A stretch of 40,895 nucleotides of DNA from an uncultured Oscillospiraceae bacterium (GCA_958436045.1 CAUBIP010000003.1:1-40895), one strand, 5' to 3'; counted from the first letter of the stretch, positions 16,497-24,540 are shown. Made by a program: numbers and translations. The notes: a model not told the origin generated them from the letters alone.

Positions 16497-17423
16497 TTGC
16501 GAGTGATTGATATTGAAAACATAATCTATAATATGCGCAACGAGACGCAGTTTGTCCTGCGCTGCGAAGAGGTATTCCACGATAAAATCAGCGCAGCTGC
16601 AGCGACAATTCTGGAGAACCGAAAGGAAAAGCCGATGGTAGCGTTAACTGGTCCCTCTGGTTCCGGCAAGACGACGACGGCTATGCGCCTACAGGTTTAC
16701 CTGGAGAACCTGGGGGTCAAGGTCTGTCGGTTAAGCATGGATAATTTCTTCTTGCCCCTGGAGCAGCGTCCACCGGAGTTGACGGACTGGGAGTCGCCCC
16801 AGTGTGTCAACTGGGAGATGCTTCTGTCTGTTGTTGAGCAGTTGAAGGATGGGAAATCGGTGGAAACACCTTGGTACGACTTTGTCCATGGAACGACGGG
16901 CGGCTGGCGGACAATGCAAGGAGATCGGGAGGCGGTCATTATCGTCGAGGGGCTCCATATGCTCAATCCAATCATCTTTGACCGTATTCGCAGCCAGGCC
17001 AGTGGTATTTATGTTGCGCCTCGGACACGCATTATTACGACGCAGGATCGTGTTGTGCGCCCGGAGCAGTTGCGGGTGGCCCGGCGGCTTATCCGGGACT
17101 ACAATACACGGGGCTACGACCTGCGCAAGACCATCGAGCGGGCGCATAATGTCGATCGCGGCGAGGTCCAGTATATCGCGCCCTATAAGTCAAATGCCGG
17201 CATCCATATCGACACGTTCCATGACTATGAGCCCTGTATCTTGGCGCGGTATCTCAAAGAGATTCCGTCTTGGTCCCAGGAGCTACCACCGGAATATATG
17301 ACCGAGCTTGGCTTAGGAGATCTTCTGCAGGTCGTCGACAGTGTGCCGCCACTGCATACGCCGTACGTGCCGCGGGACTCTATTGTCCGGGAATTTGTCG
17401 GCGGTAGTTGCTTTACCTATTAA
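16497..17423 (+). CDS. uridine kinase/phosphoribulokinase-family P-loop kinase
   Basis: 308 residues from TTG 16497, chosen because AAGGAG (16480-16485) lies 11 nt upstream. GTG 16488 is only 2 nt from that SD, and TTG 16473 precedes it. It contains Walker A GPSGSGKTT (52-60), an acidic metal or substrate segment LSMDNFFLP, IIVEGLHML as the Walker B region, and TTQDRVVRPEQLRVARRLIRDYNTRGYD in the lid region, as in uridine kinase and related nucleoside or sugar kinases. The N-terminal 45 residues are not a TGS domain. The substrate is not certain. Monocistronic. Confidence 0.8.
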   Translation: MRVIDIENIIYNMRNETQFVLRCEEVFHDKISAAAATILENRKEKPMVALTGPSGSGKTTTAMRLQVYLENLGVKVCRLSMDNFFLPLEQRPPELTDWESPQCVNWEMLLSVVEQLKDGKSVETPWYDFVHGTTGGWRTMQGDREAVIIVEGLHMLNPIIFDRIRSQASGIYVAPRTRIITTQDRVVRPEQLRVARRLIRDYNTRGYDLRKTIERAHNVDRGEVQYIAPYKSNAGIHIDTFHDYEPCILARYLKEIPSWSQELPPEYMTELGLGDLLQVVDSVPPLHTPYVPRDSIVREFVGGSCFTY

Positions 17424-17496
17424 AGTACCCTTAAAGTGTAGGACCGCACTGGGCAGCGCAGGAGATGTGAGCGCGCCCTGTGGAAGCATTACCGTC

Positions 17497-17540
17497 TACG
17501 GGCACCGGCTCCGCCGGCGCCCGTAAATATTGCGCTTTTC
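17497..17540 (+). terminator. terminator-like hairpin after the kinase gene
   Basis: Two stacked helices, TACGGGC/GCCCGTA (17497-17503 with 17519-17525) and CCGGC/GCCGG around loop TCC, then AATATTGCGCTTTT. The weak T tract makes it a moderate terminator. Confidence 0.55.
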
Positions 17541-17617
17541 AGAATGGGCTTATTTCCCGTGGAAGTTTTGATGAAAAACACGACTGCATGGGGAAAAAAT
17601 ATGGTCAAGTTGCCATC

Positions 17618-17646
17618 TTTACATTACTGCTTTACCGTGGTAAACT
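17618..17646 (+). promoter_or_regulatory. promoter with palindromic operator, amino acid ABC operon
   Basis: TTTACA (17618-17623), 17-bp spacer, TAAACT (17641-17646). A perfect palindrome TTTACC-GT-GGTAAA (17631-17644) covers the downstream spacer and the -10, where a bound repressor would block polymerase. Confidence 0.55.
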
Positions 17647-17708
17647 ACTAACGCAACAGAAAAACAGCGCGGGAGAAGGAAAACCGCGCGGAACGGAGAA
17701 AATGGAAC

Positions 17709-18545
17709 ATGAAAAAGATTCTTGCAATGCTGCTGGCCATCGCAATGCTGGCCTGCCTGTTTGCCGGCTGCGGCAATTCTGACAAATCGAATGACGGCTC
17801 GACCCCCGGCAGCGACGCAGCGCCGGCCGCCGATGTGACCGCGGCCTCGGACTACGAAGAACTCCAGGTCAAGGGCACCATGGTCGTCGGCATCACCGAC
17901 TTTGCTCCGATGGACTACCGGGATGACAACGGCGAGTGGACCGGCTTCGACGCGGAGCTTGCCCGCATGGTCGCCTCCCAGCTGGGTCTGGAATGCGAAT
18001 TCATCGAGATCGACTGGGACAATAAGATCCTTGAGCTGGAATCTAAGTCCATCGACTGCGTCTGGAACGGCATGACGCTGACGGACGAGGTCCTGAACGC
18101 GATGGAGTGCACCGACCCCTATCTGGTCAATGCGCAGGTCGTCGTCATGAAGTCGGATAAGGTCGCGGATTACGCCGACGTGGATGCCATGAAGGATCTG
18201 GCTGTCGCCGTCGAGTCCGGCTCCGCCGGTGATGAGACCGCGACGAACAACGGCTTTACCAATGTCACGAAGGTCACCGCCCAGGCTGACGCGCTGATGG
18301 AGGTTGCCTCCGGCACGGCAGACGCCTGCATCATCGACCTGACCATGGCTAAGGCCATGACCGGCGATGGCACCAGTTACGCTGACCTTTCCATCGCGGC
18401 AGAGATGGACCGCGAGGAGTACGGCATCGGCTTCCGCAAGGGCTCTGATATGGCCCAGAAGGTCAATGACATCATTGCTTCCCTGAAGGATGATGGCACC
18501 CTGCAGGCGCTGGCGGACAAATACGGTCTGTCCCTGATCGACTGA
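17709..18545 (+). CDS. polar amino acid ABC transporter substrate-binding lipoprotein
   Basis: 278 residues. Lipoprotein signal peptide with FAGC (Cys about 21), an Asp/Ser/Gly linker, then an SBP_bac_3 domain: TMVVGITDFAPMDYRDDNGEWTGFDAELA near residues 57-85 and IDCVWNGMTLTDE. The conserved Arg of the amino-acid carboxylate site is not obvious and needs alignment. Likely ligand is a polar amino acid; cystine or cysteine is possible because a cysteine desulfidase family gene converges on this operon. SD GGAG before ATG 17709. Confidence 0.88.
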   Translation: MKKILAMLLAIAMLACLFAGCGNSDKSNDGSTPGSDAAPAADVTAASDYEELQVKGTMVVGITDFAPMDYRDDNGEWTGFDAELARMVASQLGLECEFIEIDWDNKILELESKSIDCVWNGMTLTDEVLNAMECTDPYLVNAQVVVMKSDKVADYADVDAMKDLAVAVESGSAGDETATNNGFTNVTKVTAQADALMEVASGTADACIIDLTMAKAMTGDGTSYADLSIAAEMDREEYGIGFRKGSDMAQKVNDIIASLKDDGTLQALADKYGLSLID

Positions 18546-18578
18546 GTCTGGAAAGCACGACATCCATCAAAAGAATAA

Positions 18579-18660
18579 CCCGGTCCGGCGCTGCCGGGCC
18601 GGGAAAAGCGCCGGGACAGCCCGGCAGCAGGCAGCGTGCCGGGGTTTCTGCGGCACGCTG
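18579..18660 (+). promoter_or_regulatory. three consecutive intercistronic hairpins
   Basis: Between the binding protein and permease genes are hairpins at 18579-18603 (5+5 bp around GCT), 18610-18625 (GCCGGG-ACAG-CCCGGC) and 18632-18660 (10-bp perfect stem). No T tract follows. Such structures usually protect the upstream mRNA so that binding protein is made in excess over the permease. Confidence 0.6.
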
Positions 18661-18716
18661 TGCGTGTGTTTTATGCCGCCGCGCAGGCGGGGAGAGAAAT
18701 AGAGAGGTATGAAGCT

Positions 18717-19376
18717 ATGGTTTGGTCTGTAACTGCGTCGCTGCTGGAAGGATTCGGTATGACGCTGAAAATTTTCGGCTTGACGCTGGCGTTTGCCATC
18801 CCCCTGGGGCTGCTGATCGCCTTCGGCTCGATGAGCCGCTTTAAGCCGCTGAAATGGCTGGTCGATGGCATCGTCTGGATCATCCGCGGGACACCGCTGA
18901 TGCTGCAGCTGATCGCCATTTATTACGGGCCCGGCCTGGTGCTGGGCAGCCAGTGGTGGGGCACCGGCAACCAGGGCCGCTTTGTCGCGGTGTTGGTGGC
19001 ATTTGTACTGAATTACGCCTGCTATTTCTCTGTCATCTATCGGGGCGGCATCGAGGCGATCCCCAAGGGGCAGTACGAAGCGGCCCAGGTCCTGGGCATG
19101 ACAAAATCCCAGACCTTCTTCCGCGTGATCCTGCTGCAGGTCGTCAAGCGTATCGTCCCGCCGATGTCCAACGAGATCATCACCCTGGTGAAGGATACGT
19201 CCCTCTCCCGGGTCATCGCGTGCTATGAGATCATCTGGAATGCCCAGGTCTATATCAAGTCCAACGGCCTGATCTGGCCGCTGTTCTACACCGGCGTGTT
19301 CTATCTGCTGTTCAACGGCATTCTGACGGTCTTCTTCGGCTGGCTGGAACGCAAGATGTCGTATTTCCGTGTCTGA
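18717..19376 (+). CDS. amino acid ABC transporter permease
   Basis: 219 residues from ATG 18717 (SD AGAGAGG, 9 nt away); the longer frame starting 18636 runs through the intercistronic hairpins and is rejected. HisM/GlnP-type permease: WIIRGTPLMLQL (about 58-69) and the EAA loop YEAAQVLGMTKSQTFFRVILLQ (about 122-143). About five membrane helices. It probably works as a homodimer because only one permease gene is present. Confidence 0.92.
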   Translation: MVWSVTASLLEGFGMTLKIFGLTLAFAIPLGLLIAFGSMSRFKPLKWLVDGIVWIIRGTPLMLQLIAIYYGPGLVLGSQWWGTGNQGRFVAVLVAFVLNYACYFSVIYRGGIEAIPKGQYEAAQVLGMTKSQTFFRVILLQVVKRIVPPMSNEIITLVKDTSLSRVIACYEIIWNAQVYIKSNGLIWPLFYTGVFYLLFNGILTVFFGWLERKMSYFRV

Positions 19377-19387
19377 GGAGGGACGTT

Positions 19388-20182
19388 ATGGCGGTATTGG
19401 AAGTAAAAAATATCCACAAGAGCTTTGACGGGACGACTGAGGTCCTGCAGGGCATCGACTTCTCCCTGGAGCAGGGCGAGGCTATTGCTATCATCGGCTC
19501 CTCCGGCAGCGGCAAGACGACGCTGCTGCGCTGCATCAATTTTTTGGAGACGCCTGATCAGGGCCAGGTGATCGTCAACGGCAAGGTCATTTTTGACGCG
19601 GCGGACCCGACCACGCAAAAAGAGAGCGAGATCCGGAAAAAGCGTCTCTCCTTCGGACTGGTGTTCCAGAATTTCAATCTCTTCCCCCAGTATACGGCAA
19701 TCCAGAACGTCATGCTGGCCAGCCAGCTGCTGGCAAAGGAGCGGGAGGATTATAAGCAGAATAAGAAGGCGATTTTAGACGAGATCCGGCGCGATGCGGT
19801 GCAGCTTCTCGAAAAAGTCGGCCTGGCGGAGAAGCGGGACCTCTATCCTCATCAGCTCTCCGGCGGGCAGCAGCAGCGGGTGGCCATCGCCCGGGCGCTG
19901 GCGATGCATCCGGATATTCTCTGCTTTGATGAGCCGACCTCGGCGCTGGACCCGGAGCTGACCGGGGAGGTCCTGCGGGTCATCCGCGGCCTGGCAGAGC
20001 AGACGACGACGATGCTGATTGTTACCCATGAGATGGCCTTTGCCCGGGATGTGGCGGATCGGGTCATCTTTATGGACGGCGGCGTTGTCGTAGAGCAGGG
20101 CCCGTCCCGGGATGTGATCGAGCACCCCCAGCAGGAACGTACCCGCCAATTCCTGGCCCGCTACGCAGAAAATGAGCATTGA
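19388..20182 (+). CDS. amino acid ABC transporter ATP-binding protein
   Basis: 264 residues of the GlnQ/HisP type: Walker A GSSGSGKTT (37-45), Q-loop LVFQNFNLFPQYTA, signature LSGGQQQRVAIARAL, Walker B ILCFDEPTSALD and H-loop VTHEMAFARDVADRV. A roughly 18-residue insert (AKEREDYKQNKKAILDEI) lengthens the helical domain. SD GAGGAGGG before ATG 19388. Last gene of the operon; a strong bidirectional terminator follows. Confidence 0.94.
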   Translation: MAVLEVKNIHKSFDGTTEVLQGIDFSLEQGEAIAIIGSSGSGKTTLLRCINFLETPDQGQVIVNGKVIFDAADPTTQKESEIRKKRLSFGLVFQNFNLFPQYTAIQNVMLASQLLAKEREDYKQNKKAILDEIRRDAVQLLEKVGLAEKRDLYPHQLSGGQQQRVAIARALAMHPDILCFDEPTSALDPELTGEVLRVIRGLAEQTTTMLIVTHEMAFARDVADRVIFMDGGVVVEQGPSRDVIEHPQQERTRQFLARYAENEH

Positions 20183-20205
20183 AAAAATCAAATGGAGAAA
20201 GATAC

Positions 20206-20243
20206 AAAAGCGGCGCGCTGCAGAAATGCAACGCGCCGCTTTT
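20206..20243. terminator. bidirectional terminator
   Basis: Perfect 12-bp arms AAAAGCGGCGCG/CGCGCCGCTTTT (20206-20217 with 20232-20243), continued by an inner TGCA/TGCA helix capped by GAAA. A/T tracts on both sides let it serve the converging ABC operon and cysteine desulfidase gene. Confidence 0.85.
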
Positions 20244-20256
20244 GCGGTCATACGGG

Positions 20257-21534
20257 CTACTGGCCCGTCATAATACTTAGAATGGTTTGGTCGGTTTGCA
20301 GCATGCCTTCTTTGGCCAGGGTGCCGATGTTGGCAATGGTGCTGTCGACCCCGGCGGCGACGATGCCTTCGCCCTGCTGGAATTCCCGGTGATGCAGATA
20401 CATCCGGTAGCCCATGATCCCGGCGTCCACCGCAGCGGCGATTTTGGCTGCGCACGAGGGCTTTGCGCCGTCGCAGATCGTGCCGGAGAGGATCGCCACG
20501 GCGTTGACGACGGTATGCGCCACAGCAGTGAAGCCGCCGCCCAGCAGGTAGCAGATGCCTGCGCCCGCGCCGACGCCTGCGGAAATGGCGCCGCAGTACG
20601 CAGAGAGGCGGCCGATGCCTGTCTTTTGATGGATGGTGATAAGGTCGGAGACCGCCAGGGCCCGGTAGAGCTGCTCCTTCGTCGCGCCGATGTGCTCGGC
20701 GTAGCGGTAGACCGGCATGGAGGCGGTGATGCCCTGGTTGCCGGAGCCGGAGAGGATGACAACGGGCATTTCGCAGCCGCTCATGCGGGCATCGGACCCG
20801 GCGGCGGCCCAGGCTTTGGCTTCCTGCTTGATATCGTCGCCGTAGTCCTCCCGTAGAATTTTGCCGATCTGAGCGCCCCAGTTGCCCCGCAGGCCCTCTT
20901 CCGCGATGGCGGCATTATACTGCACCTGCCGCTCCAGGACCGGCGTAATGCGCTCGATGGGGACGGTATCGGCAAAGCGGATAATATCCTCGACATTTAG
21001 GCAGCGCTTGTCTGTCAGGTGCTCGTCGGCGGCGTCGACCACCGGCTGCTCCAGCAGGACCTCACCGTCCTTGGCCAGGTAAACGATATTCGTGTGATTG
21101 TTTGTGATGCGGACGCAGGCGCTGTGGCCGTCGTTTGTCGTGCCGGTGATCTGGATATCCAGCAGGCAGGGCGACTGGCCGCAGGCGACGTGGATGGGCA
21201 CGGACTGCAAAAAAGCCGTGATGGCGGGCTGCTGCGTTTCCGTCACATCGGCGATAACCTGCAGCTCCTTCTCGGCGTCCCCAGCGACGATGCCGACGGC
21301 GATGGCGGGCTGAATCCCCTTCTGGCCGCCGGTATTGGGGACGACGACACTTTTGACATTCTTCAGAATATTCCCGCTGACCGTGGCCGAGACTTCGTCC
21401 GGCAGACGGCCCAGCAGGGTGCGCATTTTTGCGGCGCAGTAGGCAATGGCGATGGGCTCGGTGCAGCCGGTGGCCAGCACGAGCTCCTCCTGCAAAATGG
21501 AGATATAGTTTTCGTAAATTCGATCGTCGAGCAT
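20257..21534 (-). CDS. L-cysteine desulfidase family protein (UPF0597/CyuA-like)
   Basis: 425 residues from ATG 21534 (SD GAGGTG, 7 nt); an earlier in-frame ATG at 21597 lies upstream of this SD and near the promoter. Signature ELVLATGCTEPIAIAYCAAK near the N-terminus and a C-terminal SDH_alpha-like half with VILSGSGNQGITASMPVYRYA. The family contains L-cysteine desulfidases (L-cysteine to pyruvate, ammonia and sulfide, with an oxygen-labile Fe-S cluster) and serine-dehydratase relatives; Cys in ATGCTEP and further cysteines are cluster-ligand candidates. It converges with the amino acid ABC operon. Confidence 0.88.
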   Translation of the reverse strand: MLDDRIYENYISILQEELVLATGCTEPIAIAYCAAKMRTLLGRLPDEVSATVSGNILKNVKSVVVPNTGGQKGIQPAIAVGIVAGDAEKELQVIADVTETQQPAITAFLQSVPIHVACGQSPCLLDIQITGTTNDGHSACVRITNNHTNIVYLAKDGEVLLEQPVVDAADEHLTDKRCLNVEDIIRFADTVPIERITPVLERQVQYNAAIAEEGLRGNWGAQIGKILREDYGDDIKQEAKAWAAAGSDARMSGCEMPVVILSGSGNQGITASMPVYRYAEHIGATKEQLYRALAVSDLITIHQKTGIGRLSAYCGAISAGVGAGAGICYLLGGGFTAVAHTVVNAVAILSGTICDGAKPSCAAKIAAAVDAGIMGYRMYLHHREFQQGEGIVAAGVDSTIANIGTLAKEGMLQTDQTILSIMTGQ

Positions 21535-21615
21535 AGCGTTCACCTCATAAGGCAGATGCCAGCGCCGGTTGTGCGTAAAAGTGCCGGACGGTAGCATGAA
21601 ATTCTCTTACTGTTT

Positions 21616-21658
21616 ATTATAAGTGTTTTTTTGCAGCGCTGCAAGCGGGTAGTACAAT
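21616..21658. promoter_or_regulatory. divergent promoters sharing a palindromic -35 region
   Basis: The 14-bp palindrome TTGCAGCGCTGCAA (21631-21644) gives TTGCAG on each strand. Minus: TTGCAG (21639-21644), 17-bp spacer, TATAAT (21616-21621), serving the cysteine desulfidase gene. Plus: TTGCAG (21631-21636), 16-bp spacer, TACAAT (21653-21658), serving the protease gene. The two -35 boxes nearly touch, so polymerase binding should be mutually exclusive. Confidence 0.6.
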
Positions 21659-21716
21659 CCTGCATCTCCCTGCGAGATGCTATGATATGCCCGGCGGGCG
21701 GGAAAGGAAGAGGCGG

Positions 21717-22475
21717 ATGCGGAGGAGCATATACTATTCTGCCAGGCCGCGGCGGGGCTTGGCACTGCTTCTGGCGTGCGCGCTGCTGGGCAGCGTGGGC
21801 GGCATCGCCGGGCAGGCGGTCCGGGACGGTGCAGGGGCGGCGCTGACGCCGGCCCAGGTCTATGCCCAGCAGGCGGAGGCCGTGGTCGGGATCGTCAATG
21901 CTGCGGCGGGGCAGACGCATGGGCGGGCCAGTGTGGGCAGTGGGTTTGTCGTCTCCGGTGACGGGTATATCATCACAAATTATCACGTTGTTGCCGGGGC
22001 GCAGGCCCTGCAGGTCTCCCTGCAGGATGCGGCCTATCCGGCGGCGCTAGTCGCCTACGCCGCCGACAGCGATGTTGCTGTGCTCAAGATCCGGGCGACA
22101 GGACTGCCGCGGGTCCGCTTGGGTGATTCGGATGCGCTGGCTGTCGGCGACCAGGTCGCGGCCATCGGCAATCCGCTGGGAGAGCTGACGTATACCATGA
22201 CGGTTGGGTATATCTCCGCCCGGAACCGGGTGGTGACGACAGAAGGCGCGCAGATTGCGATGCTCCAGACGGACGCGGCCATCAATGCCGGTTCCTCCGG
22301 TGGGCCGCTGTTTGATATGCAGGGGCGGGTTGTTGGGATTACGACGGCCAAGTATTCCGGCCAGACCAGCAGCGGCGCGGCCATTGAGGGAATCGGCTTT
22401 GCAGTGCCCATCAATACGGCCAAGGCCCTGCTGCGCCAGCTGCCCGGGTATATGGCGCAGGCGTCCGGCCTCTAG
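21717..22475 (+). CDS. HtrA-like trypsin-fold serine protease without PDZ domain
   Basis: 252 residues from ATG 21717, preferred over 21687 because GGAAAGGAAGAGG lies just before it. N-terminal membrane anchor or signal (about 14-32), then a complete S1C protease domain: His90 in TNYHVV, Asp119 in SDVAVLKI, Ser194 in GSSGGPL (instead of the usual GNSGG). AIGNPLGE and IGFAVPINTA are HtrA family marks. The chain stops right after the protease domain where DegP and HtrA carry PDZ domains. It presumably handles damaged or secreted proteins outside the membrane. A small hairpin (21662-21680) is in its 5' leader. Confidence 0.88.
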   Translation: MRRSIYYSARPRRGLALLLACALLGSVGGIAGQAVRDGAGAALTPAQVYAQQAEAVVGIVNAAAGQTHGRASVGSGFVVSGDGYIITNYHVVAGAQALQVSLQDAAYPAALVAYAADSDVAVLKIRATGLPRVRLGDSDALAVGDQVAAIGNPLGELTYTMTVGYISARNRVVTTEGAQIAMLQTDAAINAGSSGGPLFDMQGRVVGITTAKYSGQTSSGAAIEGIGFAVPINTAKALLRQLPGYMAQASGL

Positions 22476-22494
22476 GTGGGAAAACAGGGAAGAT

Positions 22495-22529
22495 AAAAAA
22501 GTGCCCATGTCCGGGGAGCGGACATGGGC
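22495..22529 (-). terminator. terminator of the two-component operon
   Basis: Perfect 10-bp stem GCCCATGTCC/GGACATGGGC (22503-22512 with 22520-22529) with a T run of six on the minus strand (plus-strand A run 22495-22500), 30 bp after the response regulator stop. It may also stop protease transcripts from the other side. Confidence 0.75.
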
Positions 22530-22560
22530 CAGAGGAGAAAGAGGAGGTATGTAATTTTGC

Positions 22561-23274
22561 TTAGTCTCCTTCAATCATCCGGTAGCCGACGCCGACCTCG
22601 GTGAAGATATAGGCGGGGCTGGCCGGATTTTCTTCAATTTTACGGCGGATGTTGGCCATATTGACTCGAAGGATCTGGTTATCCGCCTTTGCGCCGGGGC
22701 CCCAGAGCTCCCGGATGAGGAAATCATAGGTCAGGACCTTCCCGGCGTACATGCCGAGGAGGGAGACAAGCTTGTATTCATTCTGGGTCAGGTGGACGTC
22801 CTTGCCATCCAGGAAGACCCGGTGTTTATCGTAATCAATGGCCAGCTTCCCGGCCTTGAAGACGCCGGTCTGGGCCAGACGGTCGTTTTCCAGCCGGGTA
22901 CGGGTGTGACGGATGGCGGTCCGGATGCGGGCCAGCAGCTCCGCGGAGCCGAAGGGCTTCGTGATATAGTCATCCGCGCCGGCGTCCAGGGCCTCGACCT
23001 TGTCCCGCTCGTGGGTGCGGGCGGAGACGACCATCACCGGCAGCCGGGACCAGCTGCGGATCGTCCGCAGGATCTCCATGCCGTCCATATCTGGCAGGCC
23101 GAGATCCAGGATGACCAGGTCCGGACAGTGGGATGCGATCATGGTCCTGGCCTGCTGACCAGTGCGGGCGACCAGGACGTCGTAATGATTCGCCGTCAGC
23201 ATCGCGGCCATAAAATTGCTGATGCCCTGCTCGTCCTCGACGATAAGAATTTTGTCCTTGATTGTCATATACAC
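22561..23274 (-). CDS. OmpR-family response regulator, KdpE-like
   Basis: 237 residues. Receiver domain with phosphoacceptor Asp57 in VILDLGLPDMDG and Lys106 in YITKPF; C-terminal winged helix (about 135-235) ending EVGVGYRM. GPGAKADNQILRVNMANIRRKIEENP closely follows KdpE proteins. The GTG at 23274 is 5 nt from GGAGG and touches the kinase stop; ATG 23268 is an alternative. In other bacteria KdpE activates kdpFABC under low potassium, but no kdpABC genes are in this window, so the target is unproven. Confidence 0.88.
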   Translation of the reverse strand: MYMTIKDKILIVEDEQGISNFMAAMLTANHYDVLVARTGQQARTMIASHCPDLVILDLGLPDMDGMEILRTIRSWSRLPVMVVSARTHERDKVEALDAGADDYITKPFGSAELLARIRTAIRHTRTRLENDRLAQTGVFKAGKLAIDYDKHRVFLDGKDVHLTQNEYKLVSLLGMYAGKVLTYDFLIRELWGPGAKADNQILRVNMANIRRKIEENPASPAYIFTEVGVGYRMIEGD

Positions 23275-24342
23275 TTACACCTCCAAAGGCAAGGTGAATT
23301 GGAATCGTGCACCGCCCTCCGGGCGGTTTTCCGCCGTCAGGCAGCCGCCGTGGGCGCGGACGATGGCAAGGCAAACGGAGAGCCCGATGCCCATATTGCG
23401 CCGCCCGCTCTCCTGGCCGCGGTCGTCATGGGTGAAGTAGCCATCAAACAGCTTGGGCATTGCCTCCCGGGAGATCCCGGCGCCGTTGTCGGTCACCTGG
23501 AACAGGGCGGCGTCGCCGGCGTTGGTGACGTCGATTTGAATTTCTGTGGTATGCTTCCCGTGCAGGGCAGCGTTTTCCAGCAGATTCAAAAGCACCTGCT
23601 GGATCAGGATCGCGTCCATCGGGACCATCAGCAGGGTCTGCGGGACATGGACTGTCGTCTCAATGCCGGGAAAGCGCTTTTTGAATTTCTGCACGGCGGC
23701 GCTGACGATCTCCTCCGCTGCTTCCATGTCCTTATGCAAGCTGGTGGGTTCGTCGCCAATGCGGGTGACGAGCAGCAGATTTTCCACGACGCCCAGAAGC
23801 CATTGGGCTTCGTCGCGGACGTCCTGCATGAGCTCATTTTTCGTCTCCGGCGGCAGGGCTTGGTCGTTATCCAGTACAGCGTTCGTTGCGCCGATGATCG
23901 AGGTCAGCGGGGTGCGCAGATCGTGGGAGACGGCCCGCAGCAGATTGCCGCGCATTTTCTCCTTCTCCGCCTCGGCCCGGACCTTTTCCTGCTGCTTGAG
24001 CTGCGTCGTCATCGCGCCGACGATGATGGCGACGGTGATCATGACGAGGAAGGTCAGGGGATAGCCGGAGATCGTGAAATTCAGGGAGAAATAGGGGTAG
24101 GTGAACATGTAATTGACGCCGATGACGCCGATCACAGAGGAAACCAAACCGTAGAGATACCCGTTGGTGTACCGGGAGACGAAAATGACGGCGGTCTCGA
24201 AAATCAGAGCGGCATAGACGTCGCCTTCGCTGAGGAACCGCAGCATGCTGCAGAGCAGCATGGCCAAGGAGAGGATCCCAATGCAGATGAGCGTATCCCG
24301 CCGGGAGGTAGGAAAGAGCTTGCGTGCCGTTTTCCAACGCAT
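23275..24342 (-). CDS. KdpD-like sensor histidine kinase, N-terminally short
   Basis: 355 residues from ATG 24342 (SD AAGGGGG). Four membrane helices of a DUF4118-type domain (about 17-110, with FTYPYFSLNF), then HisKA with phosphoacceptor His140 in AVSHDLRTPLTSIIGA, and HATPase_c with N-box LLENAALHG, VTDNGAGIS and GIGLSVC. The N-terminal KdpD sensor and USP domains of classic KdpD (about 900 residues) are absent. GTG-coupled response regulator follows directly. Confidence 0.88.
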   Translation of the reverse strand: MRWKTARKLFPTSRRDTLICIGILSLAMLLCSMLRFLSEGDVYAALIFETAVIFVSRYTNGYLYGLVSSVIGVIGVNYMFTYPYFSLNFTISGYPLTFLVMITVAIIVGAMTTQLKQQEKVRAEAEKEKMRGNLLRAVSHDLRTPLTSIIGATNAVLDNDQALPPETKNELMQDVRDEAQWLLGVVENLLLVTRIGDEPTSLHKDMEAAEEIVSAAVQKFKKRFPGIETTVHVPQTLLMVPMDAILIQQVLLNLLENAALHGKHTTEIQIDVTNAGDAALFQVTDNGAGISREAMPKLFDGYFTHDDRGQESGRRNMGIGLSVCLAIVRAHGGCLTAENRPEGGARFQFTLPLEV

Positions 24343-24456
24343 GGAAAACAACCCCCTTGCAGTTTTGTTATTCCGGCGCAGGGCCGCGCATCGCACCATA
24401 TTGCAATGCTATAACTATCATACCACAGTCAAGCGTAAAAATGTTGTTAAGAAAAG

Positions 24457-24540
24457 TTATTCCGGCTGAAAACCGGACCAAATCGACACAGCGCCCATGG
24501 CAACAGTGATGACGCAGCAAAGCACGGTCAGGATTGTCAT
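24457..24540 (-). CDS. small 27-residue membrane peptide upstream of KdpDE-like genes
   Basis: Not an obvious gene by length. ATG 24540 follows GGAGGAAA at 5-6 nt, and the frame runs 27 codons to TAA. The product starts MTILTVLCCVITVAMGAVSI and ends WSGFQPE, that is a single hydrophobic helix with a short polar end. A good promoter (24583-24612) lies just upstream, making it the first cistron of the two-component operon. Size and topology recall KdpF, but sequence identity to KdpF cannot be claimed. It could be a small regulator of the kinase or a relic of a kdp operon. Confidence 0.5.
   Translation of the reverse strand: MTILTVLCCVITVAMGAVSIWSGFQPE

Noticed and set aside
18636..18716. Longer N-terminus of the amino acid permease starting at 18636
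   Set aside because: The extension runs through a perfect hairpin and lacks an SD, while ATG 18717 has AGAGAGG at 9 nt and gives the usual permease start.
22792..24414. Long open frame of 540 codons on the plus strand across the two-component genes
   Set aside because: It is antisense to two clearly recognised genes, has no Shine-Dalgarno and no recognisable domain, and long antisense frames are expected in GC-rich coding DNA.
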